In this document: piece by piece, positions 34,501 to 44,580 of the stretch | How positions within the stretch are numbered: position 1 is the stretch's first letter | Layout: each line of letters opens with the position of its first letter | Origin: Porphyra umbilicalis | Lineage: Eukaryota; Rhodophyta; Bangiophyceae; Bangiales; Bangiaceae | Direction: 5' to 3' | Length of the DNA: 64,000 bases | Assembly: GCA_002049455.2 (NCBI GenBank) | Contig: KV918889.1 | Coordinates: 124,001 to 188,000 of the forward strand | The notes under the pieces: generated by a model | Database searches by the model: none | Told to the model about the DNA's origin: nothing | What the model saw: the letters and a program-made list of their open reading frames with translations, nothing else | Position numbers and translations under genes: made by a program

Positions 34501-36648
34501 GATTGGAGAATGGAGCAGAAGGACTTGGCCGCGCTGGACGACAACGACCCGTTGGTCAGCTACGAGTACTTTGCGGGGTTGCCCCGGGTACGGCCGGGCA
34601 TCATGGACTCGGAGGCCGCCAAGCGCCGCGTCCAGTACCGCGGGAAGGACAGGCACGTGGCCGACCTGGAGGGGGAGGGCGACGCGTGCAACAAGGCGTT
34701 TTCTATCAAGGCCGGTTTGACGCAAGGTGTCTTCAACGTTGTCTGCCCCCACGTCATCACGCTGGGCTTTCGCTGCCTCTTTCGAGCGGAGAGCGTGGGG
34801 GAGGCGCTGTCGATCGTCCTGGAGCGGTTCCCGAAGCTGCCGCGGGTCATATTTTATGACGTTGCGTGCAAACTTGACAAGAACGCGATGAGGCGCGTGA
34901 GGCCCATCATGCGCGCACACGGGGTCCGCTGCATCCTTGACCGGTCGCATTCCATTACGCACACCTGCTCGCCCATCTACATGCCAGACGACAGTTTGGG
35001 GTCGACCGCGGGCGTCGCGACCCAAGCCGCCGAGGTCTCCCACTCCGTCGCCGTTGTCAACCGTACAAGCCTGGCCTACATGGCCCCGGCCACCTACATG
35101 GTGCACAAGATGGTGCAGGTTGCGTTCATGAACGTGCGCAAGCAGTATCGCCTCAGCTCCGACAACTCCTCTGGGGAGAACGATCACGTGTGGCTCGCGC
35201 CCTTCTTCCACACCAAGGTTTCCCACCAATGCACGCGCATCTCGTCGTGCTCGTGCAAGCGGCAGCACTCTAACGACACGTCGATTGAGGAAGAGCCCAA
35301 CGTGGAAGGGCGGGACAACTCGGTGGGGGCGGCCAACGATGCGGCGGCGGCCAGTTCGGCGGAGGCGGTCCTGGCATCTTCGGAGCCAGAGGCCGCGGTG
35401 CAGCTCTTCCCGGCGACGAACTCAGACGATGTGGCCAGCAGGGAGTTGGGGCAATCCAACTTGCAGCAGGTGGGCAACGGCGTGGCGGTGGCCAGCTCGG
35501 TGCCGGCAGCCATCGTGTCGGTGGTGTCCGATGCTGCTGCGGTTGTTGACAGGGAGGATCCGAGCGCGCCGGCCGGGACGTACGCTTTCCTTGAGGCCGG
35601 GGAGGCGGCGGTCGACGGACCTGCTACCGATGCCGATCTCGGTGCAACTGGTTTTGTGGACTTGTCCAGTCCCGTCGACGAAGATGTTCAAGTCAACGGA
35701 GTGGCCGCCGGCAAGGACGAACTCGACAAGTTTCTGCACGGGTGGCTGCTGAAGGAGCACGAGCGTGTTGCGGCCGGCCGACTGCTGCTCAACCCCGAGC
35801 CCATGGACACACAGCCGCTAGCCAGGGAGGTGCTTGTGTTTTCCCAAGGCTTGTTCAAGCACCCGCCTGCCCAACCTGTACGACCGCGGAACAAGGGGCG
35901 CATCCATCTCACGGGTGCCGACTTCCTTCGACTGGCGGGAGAGAGCTGGCTCAACGATGAGCTCATCAACTCTTTCGTGGCACTCATCAACGACCGGGAC
36001 CAGCTGCTACGCACCGGGAGGAGACTCGGCGCGGAGGCGTCGTCGTTGGAGGTCGGCCGCATCGTGCCACGGACGAGAATGATGAACTCTTTCTTCTTCT
36101 CGCGGTTGGCGCCGCACCCGTCCCGCTACAACTACGAGTGGGTGCGCAACTGGGGCCTCAAAATGGGGCTCGACTTGGATGCGGTCGACAAGATTATCGT
36201 TCCCGTGAACCTGGCCAAGCTGCACTGGGTGCTGGTGGCTATCGACATCAGCAAATGCTTGTTTTACTTCTACGACTCCATCACCCGCGCGGACCGGCAC
36301 GGAGTGGTTGATGTTGTGCGGAGGTGGTTGGGTGACGAGGTGCGCTCGCGCTTGGGCGATGACGCCGTCGCCCGCTGGGATGTTGATTCGTGGGCGGTGC
36401 GGGCGGACCCGGCCTGGCCGCGTCAGACAGACGCGGGGAGTTGCGGGGTGTTTGCCGTGGCGGCTGCCGATTGCTTCTCGTTGGGTGCCCCCTTGTTGTT
36501 TTCTCAGAAGGATATCCGTACTCTGCGGGAGCGCATCGCTGTTGCTTTGTTTTTTGATGACTTGTGTGTGGGTGATGAGGTGCTGTCGGCGTTTCCAGTC
36601 GTGGACTCGCCGCCAGGAAGTGACGGGGACGACGAAGACGATGATTGA
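31598..36648 (+). CDS. KDZ transposase with N-terminal SWIM zinc finger and C-terminal Ulp1 SUMO-type protease (two exons)
   Basis: Exon 1 is 31598-33046; a 182-bp intron (33047-33228, GTATGT..GTAG) joins in phase 0 to exon 2 (33229-36648), giving 1622 residues. Residues about 206-230 form a SWIM finger (CSC, 16 residues, CVH), with a second Cys/His cluster (CIAPGC with RCGH) later in exon 1. Residues about 890-1140 are the KDZ RNase H-like core, with GVFNVVCPHVITLGFRCLF, VIFYDVACKL and ILDRSHSITHTCSPIYMPD. Candidate catalytic acids are D968 (GEGDACNK), D1027 (FYDVACKL) and E1133 (SSGENDHVW). The C-terminus is a C48 protease: H1482 (KLHWVLVAID), D1499 (FYDS), Q1549 and C1555 (DAGSCGVF). A Cys-specific deSUMOylase-like activity is likely intact. 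The N-terminal 100 residues are uncertain. Confidence 0.87.
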
Positions 36649-38655
36649 GTAGGTTGTTAACTGTATATGACCTCTTTTTTATTGAACAAGCACGGCCACC
36701 GTCCGCCACTGCCAGCACACATGAACCCCGCCGACTCCGTAAGGCAGTCTGAACCAGAAAGAAGCAGATAGGCTCGTATGTATGACGACACAGCAATGAT
36801 CCCTATGAACAGACTTCACGTGCGAAACTCTCAACCAGAGGGGGTCTTCCATTCTTCCCAATGACACCATTGAGCAGCGACACGTTCGTACTGAGCGGAT
36901 GAGGATTGTAGTTCCACAAGGATGGGGCGACTGCTTTCGAAAGTACTTGCTACTCGCTGGAATAGGCTACGGCGCTGGCCGCTCAGGGAGATGCACACAC
37001 GGCACCTTCATCGCTGCAGTGAAGAGCGCGAGTAACTACCAGCTGCTGAATGGCCACGTAGCACAAGATAGTTTCATCGTACATCAGTCGAGACTGGCAG
37101 TGATCGCAGCGACGGAGCAGACGATAGGAGCCCCCAAGTCGAACTAGAATACACCAATCTCCTGTCTACATGTTTCCCACGGAACTGCAGATGATGTACT
37201 GGACGCGTCGCAAACTGGTGCGAGCCTGGAGTGTGTACGCACAGCCAGCGAGATGTAGGCATGAACGAAAGTGTAACTTGCATACAACATGTCTCGTTTG
37301 AACAGAGAGAGTACAGGGCATCCCCACGAGCAACATCAGTGATGGGTACCAGACACCAGGTCTGGCGAGTGTGCGGTCCCCGGTGAGTCGCGTTACCGCT
37401 ACAGCTGTACATAGCAACTAAGTGAGCGGTGTAACTCTATGAGATCCGTAGGGCACCACCTGCCGCACTTCCCTGTCGCCGGTGCCGAGCGTGCGCCTCA
37501 CTACGTGGCTTGTATGAGAGCTCAGACATGAGACATGCGTACTACAAAAAGTCGTTGCGTCTTCGAATAGATCAGTTAGGTCATGGCCGCCCTGTTACAG
37601 AGCTGGTGAACTCCACCGTTCCCGTATCTGACTTCAAGCGGCAGATCTCGGGTCCAAAAGCGGACTAGGCACGGAGCGCACCTGTCGCGGAACTGACCGC
37701 GGAGGGATCGTGGACAGGTGGGTTATCTGTGGAAAGGTGCATGTCCGCCGGCGACCATGCGGTAGCCACTATGGCCTCCTTCTCGTGTTGAAGCCCATCT
37801 CTGTGTGGCTCGCGAATGCGATGCAGTGAGTGCAGTACATGCCGGTGGTATGGAGGTTGGGCATTCTTCGACTGCGAGAGCGGGGGGGAGCGGCTCTGAA
37901 GGAGGGGGAACGATGCCACAAGTCAAACTCCAGGCGGACTTGGCTGACGTGTACTCGGTTCATTGCTGCACTTACGACTTACATGCCAGAGGGCCTCCAC
38001 GACACCCGTGCCACGTCACAGAAGTAGCCTGGGCGTACACTAAACAAGCGGCGACGAATGACTGCACCTGCCTGTGTCAGCTGTCTCAACGGCTTGATCT
38101 CGGGAGGCGGGAGGGCTTGCAGAAGCATCGTTCCCGCGCTCTTCCCCCCCGTGTTTTCGGTCTGCCGGGACGGTGCCGTGACCAGCAGCACGGCGACTGA
38201 GGCCGCCCCTCTTCGTCTTCAGACTCCTGTACATCCTTCTCCCTGGCCCTCACGGCCACCAATAGGTAAGTTTCCATCTTCTCCAGTGCTCATCTTTCTG
38301 ATAAGGCTGGACGCTAAGGATACGAGACGTTGATTCCGCAGATGCGCCTGCGCCTGGGGACATGCCCCTCTCTGCGCTATTCCCTGGGGACCAAGCGGAA
38401 GCGGCTGGGACTTGATGCTGGTCCTTGAGCTCGATGGACCCCCAGCCCGTTCAGAGCGCTTCAGAATCTGCCCGTCGGTTGTTCCTTTCTCTCTTGTTCA
38501 GTGCTGTTCCCCGCCAGCCGCTGTGAGCACCGGTTCCTTACTGACGAGGCACGGTTCATGTTTTTCTGCTCTTTGCGCACGGAGTTTCTGTTGTCTACAG
38601 CAGGGAGCATTGGCTGAGGACGGCGGGGTCTTATGCAACTACACCGACCGCGTTG
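36649..38655. other. Intra-transposon spacer and probable helicase promoter
   Basis: Two kilobases of lower GC than the flanking genes, with no supportable ORF. Near the 3' side, a strong donor (ATAG/GTAAGTTT at 38266) and acceptor (TTCCGCAG at 38341) outline a possible 76-bp intron in the leader or in a short 5' exon of the helicase gene. Confidence 0.45.
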
Positions 38656-41309
38656 ATGGCGGCCGTGGTAAACCGCACGTGCAAGTATGTCGCCGTCTTA
38701 ACCCCGTCGATGTGTGTCATCCATAACTGGGCCGACGCGACGGAGATTGCGCGCCGCGTGGTCACCGCTGAGAACCACGGCATGCTCGCCACCCGGTGCT
38801 TTCCAACACAAAAGGATGCACTGTGCTGGCTCACCAACCCTGTGCACACGGAGGCGATGGCGGCAGCCGCGGCGCTCGTTAGGTGCACGGAGCCGGTCGT
38901 CGATGACTGCTACGACGAACACATTGCTGTCGTGACGCGCTCTTCGTCAAGCTGTTTTGGGATTGACTCGGCCAGTGTCGCTCCTGCACTGGCTATGGTG
39001 CGGGACCCACTGGTCGGCGCTTGCGTGTTCCGGCGGTTTGCTTCCAAGTCGCTCGCCTGGAGATGGCTGGTCGGCGATGCGGGGAGGTGCTTGCTGGAGG
39101 TGGTCGGGTGGCCACAAGGCGACGGCGCTCGCCCTGTCCGGCGCATCGGCGGCATCCCAGGGTCAACCAAGCCAGGCCCGGCCTCAACGGCGGCGTCAGC
39201 TCGATCCATTGGTGGTCCCGCTCGGGATGGACGTCCACCACCGCCCTCTGCAGACGACTGCGAGTTTGTGAGCAGCTCATGCGCGTCGTGGACTGGGGGG
39301 TCCCACCACCGCCGCCCCAGGCATGAGTATGGAGCCACGCCGCTGGGCAAGCGCACCGTCGCTCCCTCCCGCTCTTTCTCTGGTGTGGCGGCTTTGGGAC
39401 CAGGGGAGGGGCACGTCAGTGGCATCTCGTCCGTTGCACGCGAGCGACGGGTGGCCGTCGAGCCGCCCATGATCGAGCTCGACCTGACGGATGGCGGACG
39501 CAACAAGCGCCGGCGGTTGGGGATGTCGGGACGCGACGATCTCGTGCGACCGCGCAACGAGCCCCCACCGAGAGCTGGCCGGTCTTCGCAGTGGTCCGCT
39601 TCGGACGCAAGCGACTTGCTTCAGGCAGCCCGTCAGGTCGTCACGCCAGATGGTGGCGCTGGGTGTGCTGGGTCAAGTACAAGCCGTGGTCGGGCAGCCT
39701 CTGGCGCGCGGCATCTCGGTATCGTGCCGCAGTCAGCGCCATCTTTCTCTGCGACGCCAGACGACCACACCTCTCACCCGGATCGCAGGGGGCAGAGTCC
39801 GCGTCGTGGACTTGGCCGGCGTGGGCAACATCCTGCCTTCTCTTCTGGCCGGTTCGACGGTGGGGACAGTGATGGTCTCGCACTGTCTCCCGACGGGGTT
39901 GGGCCTATCGGCTTGTTGGCCGGCGCGGGGCGGTGGGACGAAGTGTGTGAGCAACTCTTCGCTCGGGTCAACAGCGCGTTCATCTCGGGGGGCCGGGCGC
40001 TGGCAAGTCGACGCTCTTGCGGCGCCTCCACGCCTTTCTCCGGGAGCGCTATCCGGCGGAGGGTGAGGTGGTGGTGCTCGCTCCGACTGGCACGTCGGCC
40101 AAGACGGCCGGCGGCATGACCTACCATTCGTTCTTTGGCTTTGGGCGTGACTACAACCCCGAGAGGCTCGACCCGAGCATCGAGGCCGCGCGCTTGCTGC
40201 AGACCGCCCGCTTTCGTCCGATCAAGGCGCGGCTTAGCCGCGTCCGGGCGGTGCTTCTGGACGAGGTCTCCCTTGTTGGCGCTGACAAGTTCGGCATCAT
40301 GCACGAGTTGCTGTCCCAAGCACGGTCCGACGCCTCCCGCCCCTGCTTGTGGTTCGCATTCGGGGATTTTCTCCAGCTCGGCCCGGTCAAGGGGGCCATG
40401 GCCTTTACCGCCCCATGCTGGCAGCGTCTTTTTGGCGGCTCCTTCTTGGATCTTCCCGGCTCCTTCCGGCAGAGCGATCCCGCATTCATCCGCGCTGTCC
40501 GAGATGCACGTGTCGGAAACTGCTCGGACGCTGTGGAAGGCCTCGTCAAGGATTGCTGGGTGGATGGCTCCAAGTATGAGAGCATGCGATACGATGTTCT
40601 TCACCTGATGCCACACCACAAGGGGGTCATCATGCACAACCGGGCCTGCCTGCAGCGCCGCACGTCAGGTGCTGAGGCGCGTTCTTTCGTGGCGGTCGAC
40701 GACGTGGAGCAGGACCCGGACGGGGACGTGTCGATTCCTCCACCTGCCTTGGCCGCTGTTTCCGGCGAGTCGAGGAGGGCGGCGCTGGTGGATTGTGTCG
40801 CTCCAGCCGTGGTGCTGCACTACCTCCATGCCCGAGTGATCATCAACACAAACCGTCGCAAGGCGCTCGGTGTTTGCCATGGCAGTGTCGGCTTTATCTC
40901 TTCTTACGAGGCCGACGGTACTCCTGTTGTCCGTCTCGACCACCACACGTTGCCGGCTGGTGTGGACCGCGGGCAGTCGGGCGTGCACGACGCCGGTGAC
41001 TCGTGGATTGAGATTGCTTGCCCCCCGGTGAAGTTTACCGCTCGCATCCTCGCTTACCCTGGTGCTTTGGCTGTTCGCTTGCAAGTTCCCTTTGTTTTGG
41101 GCTGGGCCACCACCATCCATATGTCTCAGAGTTTGAGTATCTCCCGGGCGGTGCTTGATTTAGCTGAGTGCTTTGAGGCGGGTATGGTGCAGACAGCTTT
41201 GAGCCGTGTCCCGACCAAGAGTGGGTTGCACATCAAGTCGTTTGCGTCCTCGCGGCTGCGGGCGGACCACAATGCTATGAAGATGTATGGCGAGTGGCGT
41301 CGGTTGTAA
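38656..41309 (+). CDS. PIF1-family helicase with two N-terminal viroplasmin-like domains (one homopolymer frameshift)
   Basis: The N-terminal frame (ATG 38656) has two copies of an RNase H1-N/viroplasmin-like fold: KYVAVLTPSMCVIHNWADA then RCFPTQKDALCWL, and HIAVVTRSSSSCFGIDSA then VFRRFASKSLAWRWL. A long disordered Ser/Arg/Gly linker follows. The helicase part lies in another frame: Walker A GGPGAGKSTLLRRL, TGTSAKTAGGMTYHSFFGFG, motif II VLLDEVSLVGADKFG, motif III FAFGDFLQLGPVKG, SFRQSDPAF, and a C-terminal block ending ALSRVPTKSGLHIKSF. The two frames meet exactly at a 6-G run (39987-39992) inside the Walker A loop; one more G would make the P-loop continuous. PIF1 enzymes unwind DNA 5'-3'; here a role in element replication or transposition is inferred. 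5' exons may be missing. Confidence 0.82.
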
Positions 41310-41344
41310 GTCAATATGTCTTGCTAAACTCTCATGTTGCTCGT

Positions 41345-43831
41345 TCACTTTCTCGCCGCATCGTCAGGATACCTCACTGGTAGGAGGAGGGCAAGAGAAG
41401 CACTAGCCGCACTCATGTCGGCAGCAACACGAGCGTGACGCATCCGTCTCTCCTCGGCTGCGTCGACGCCCATTGCCACCCCCGTTTCCGCCGCCCCCGT
41501 GCCCGCCGGCGGTGTCACCTCTCTGGCTGCGTCTGTAACACCCGCACCCACCCCCACCGTTCCAATGGATTGAATAGGCAGAGTAGAAAGAGTAGATGGA
41601 GCAGACACGCCTCCTAATTCAGAACCCGATGCACTTGTCCCAACGACCACGTTGGTAGCGCCACGCACGCCCATCCTAACATCCGACGTCGGCTCGGTCG
41701 ACGGTCCACCCGACAGAGACAGTCCGGCAAGAGCACCATGCACGACGGCCGGAAGGGGGCGGAGATGAGGCCGGGCACGCGCAAGCTTGACGTCGGTATC
41801 TCGTTCACCGTCGGGCGCTCCTTTGGCGCTGGCAGCACGGACCCCAGCTGCGGGGTTTCGTGCAGGAGCAGCACCCGTCGCGACTTTTCGCGGTCGGGCA
41901 GGACGCGCCGTCTTCGGCGCCTTGGCGGTGGCCTTGACGGTAGCGGAGGTACTGCCACCCTGGACGACCGTCACACCAACTGCGTCCATGGCGACTGGAC
42001 CACCACCAATGGCACCAGCTTCAGGTACATGTGTACCGCGATGCGTCGCCGGCGGCGGCGGCGCCCCACCTGCGCCTGGATTAGCCGCGGAAGCTGTGCG
42101 CGGCTTGCGGGCAACGGGAGGTCGAGCGCCACGAGCACGTGGCCGAGACTTGAGGAGCTCAACCCGTTGCGCCCGCCGCCGAGCCGCCTCCTTGCTGTTG
42201 TCCACCGCCACATCTGACGCCATCGACGCGTACTCCTCAGTGATGTTTTGAGGAAGCCCATCCTCAAACGCGGGCACATCGGCAGGGCCAGAGTTTGAAG
42301 CGGAGCCGGTCCTCGAGATCACGTTGCCCTCGGAGGCAGACGGAGCCAGCCCCGCAGTGTAAAACTCGTGGCGCGACGCAGCTGTCAAAGGCGCATTCTT
42401 GTTCACGTCGGCCCTCCCAGCGAAGGCCAAGTCGGTCAGGATGGTGGAAAACTGCTCCTCCTTGGTCACCATTAGAAGCAAGCAGGCGATCACAACGGTC
42501 ATCTTCATCGGCGACTTGCCGCTCACGCGCTGGACGCACTCGACCGCCGGCAGCTTGTCCTTCTTGAACAGCGCCGACGACTGGAAGCTCATGTCCTCCA
42601 GCGCGCTGATAATGCCGGCCAGATCTACGAGGATAGCCCACCGAGAGGATGCGGCCAGGCGTTTGCGGTTGAGCAGGAACGCCAATGTACCGTCGGGCGG
42701 CTTCGTGCTGCCGAGATCTTGAGGGGCCTTCCAATGCGGCCACCATGCCCGGCACATGCGCTGAATCGCGGCGGCGTCGGCCTTTGAGCCCGTCAGACGA
42801 GGAATGCCAGGCGCAGCAGAGGGTTCGGACCGAGAGCGAGCTAGGCAAAGGACCCCGTCCCCGAGAAGCTTGCGCAGTACGTCCTTGCCGTCCGCCTTGT
42901 TAATGACCGTGCGCAAGACCGATACGACCACCTTGACGGCGGACGCGGGGGGATGCACAGTTGGTTGATGGTCGTGTAGGACATGTGGAGGGATGAACCC
43001 CGCGTCGCCGTCGTCCGCCGCGTCGAGATCAGCCGAGTCCGTGGCCTCCGCAGCAGTTGCCATCGCTCGCCTGCTGGCTGAATCGGTCTCGTCGTCAGCC
43101 GAGCCGCGGCCGCCCATTGTGCGGGTGCGTCCAGCGACGCCAGCGGATCCGGGTACAGACACAAACAGCCCCGACTGTGGCACTAATCCCTCGTCCTCTC
43201 CCCCCCCGTCATCCTCCTCCTTGTCACCTCCATCGTCGGGGGCGTGGCCAGACGTCTGCCCGTTGGTGAAAATGACGCGGCCGCCCGCCGGCACAACCTC
43301 CTCTTGGCCGTCGTCACCGCCGTCAATCCTCCCAGGCTCCATGTCTGAGCGACCGGCCGTGGCGGCCGCCGGGTTGGCAGTGGTTGTCGACACAATTGCA
43401 CCACCACGCGGTAGACCTCCTTCCGTGGGGGGTTCTTTGCGGCTGGCAGCCGGCTGCGCCTTGCGCAGAAGCAGCGCACTAGCTTCCGCCAGCGCGTCCG
43501 CCTCGAGATGTCGGTACGCGTAGGCGAGGCCGAGGTTAACAATGCGCTCGGAGTGGGTGTTCGCGTCCGTGAAGAATTCCAGCCGGTCAACAACGCGGAT
43601 CCAATGGTGGGTGGGCGCCTCCTCCGGGTTGACGGAGACGACCATGCGGCTCACAGCACAGTGTAGCGCAGCGCCGTAGGGGGCGAGGTGGAGGTCGAGC
43701 TTGGAAGCCGCGTCGTACAGGTTACGCAACAAGGAGCAGAGAAAGGGCAACTTTTTCTGCTCCGTGATGTCCAGGTGCTCGAAGAACTGCAGGTACAGTC
43801 GCTGCTCGGCGTTGTTGGTGACCGGCTCCAT
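41345..43831 (-). CDS. Unrecognised third protein of the KDZ element
   Basis: 828 residues from ATG 43831; no known domain recognised. Residues about 1-125 look folded and mixed alpha/beta (LYLQFFEHLDITEQKKLPFL, HHWIRVVDRLEFFTDANTHS). An acidic disordered stretch follows (GGDKEEDDGGGEDEG). A second folded block spans residues about 290-470 and includes IQRMCRAWWPHWKAPQDLG, LAFLLNRKRLAASSRWAILV and MKMTVVIACLLLMVTKEEQF. The C-terminal third is basic then low complexity, with a nuclear-localisation-like run (AARRRAQRVELLKSRPRARG). The gene ends 35 bp from the helicase stop, tail-to-tail. Its intact length inside the element suggests a selected role such as DNA binding or complex assembly, but function is unknown. 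Confidence 0.75.
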   Translation of the reverse strand: MEPVTNNAEQRLYLQFFEHLDITEQKKLPFLCSLLRNLYDAASKLDLHLAPYGAALHCAVSRMVVSVNPEEAPTHHWIRVVDRLEFFTDANTHSERIVNLGLAYAYRHLEADALAEASALLLRKAQPAASRKEPPTEGGLPRGGAIVSTTTANPAAATAGRSDMEPGRIDGGDDGQEEVVPAGGRVIFTNGQTSGHAPDDGGDKEEDDGGGEDEGLVPQSGLFVSVPGSAGVAGRTRTMGGRGSADDETDSASRRAMATAAEATDSADLDAADDGDAGFIPPHVLHDHQPTVHPPASAVKVVVSVLRTVINKADGKDVLRKLLGDGVLCLARSRSEPSAAPGIPRLTGSKADAAAIQRMCRAWWPHWKAPQDLGSTKPPDGTLAFLLNRKRLAASSRWAILVDLAGIISALEDMSFQSSALFKKDKLPAVECVQRVSGKSPMKMTVVIACLLLMVTKEEQFSTILTDLAFAGRADVNKNAPLTAASRHEFYTAGLAPSASEGNVISRTGSASNSGPADVPAFEDGLPQNITEEYASMASDVAVDNSKEAARRRAQRVELLKSRPRARGARPPVARKPRTASAANPGAGGAPPPPATHRGTHVPEAGAIGGGPVAMDAVGVTVVQGGSTSATVKATAKAPKTARPARPRKVATGAAPARNPAAGVRAASAKGAPDGERDTDVKLARARPHLRPLPAVVHGALAGLSLSGGPSTEPTSDVRMGVRGATNVVVGTSASGSELGGVSAPSTLSTLPIQSIGTVGVGAGVTDAAREVTPPAGTGAAETGVAMGVDAAEERRMRHARVAADMSAASASLALLLPVRYPDDAARK

Positions 43832-44569
43832 GGCCGTGCTGCAGGTGCAGATCAACCAGAAGAAAAGAGGAAGGAAACAATGCAGACCACAGCACTAATG
43901 CACAAGAAAAAAAAGGAGTAAGGAAACATGGCAAGAGAACAGTGGTGACCAACAGACAAGGCGCGGCGCTCCAGGTACCCACGATGGACACACGGCCACG
44001 CAAACGTACGCTGCAAAAAGGACGTGTTCAAGAGATAAGGAACCACACCACAATCGCCCGTCAATGGCACCGGTCCTGAACACGGGGCGGGATGTCGGCA
44101 ACTGGCCGGGTGCAAGTATCCGCCAGTTCCGCACGCCCCTCAAGCCCAGTACGCCACTGTCAACGACCAACAACCCCACGGCACGGCAACCCAGCCTCAC
44201 CGCGGGTCACGGCATAGCAGACCGAAGGGGACTCCCCGTCGTACCCGACGGCGATGAGAGGCGCACCCATCGTCGTGCATGGCAGGTGCAATGCGTTCAA
44301 TCGGCAACCATCGCGGCGGGCGCGCGCGCTGAAGCGGGCCCCAATCTCCAAGGCAGGCGCGCGTCAGTGATGCGGAAGCCAGCAATCCACGAGAATCGGA
44401 GGCAATCGGCCGAAAATCGCCATCCCTACCGGTCCATAATTGGACCGAGGTCCAATTCAACGCCCCCCCCCAAACCCCCCGCAGGCGCCCCCCCCCCCCC
44501 CCCCCCCGGATTCTCACAGAGTCTGTTCACAGCTTCTCTGTGAATGCACATTTGGGCAATTCCTATCTC

Positions 44570-44580
44570 CGTATCGTCGT
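44570..44580. repeat. Right target-site duplication candidate of the KDZ element
   Basis: CGTATCGTCGT, identical to 30165-30175 and in the same orientation, adjoining the right terminal motif cluster. Confidence 0.65.

Larger units (their letters stand above)
30176..44569. mobile_element. About 14.4-kb KDZ-class (Zisupton-like) DNA transposon with transposase-Ulp1, PIF1 helicase and an unknown gene
   Basis: Boundaries are inferred from an identical 11-bp direct repeat on both sides. Inside each repeat the end starts GA[A/G][G/A]TA and reaches CATTCACAG 20-23 bp inward, in inverted orientation at the two ends. Within the next 30 bp both ends also carry GTGAGAATC and CTGTGAAC, in a different order. 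The left end holds six 158-bp tandem repeats. Three genes follow: a SWIM-KDZ-Ulp1 transposase (+), a viroplasmin-PIF1 helicase (+) and an 828-residue unknown protein (-), the last two tail-to-tail. The transposase and third gene are open, and the helicase has one homopolymer frameshift, so the copy looks young. KDZ elements are a known class; this gene set and these ends are my reading of the sequence. Confidence 0.75.
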
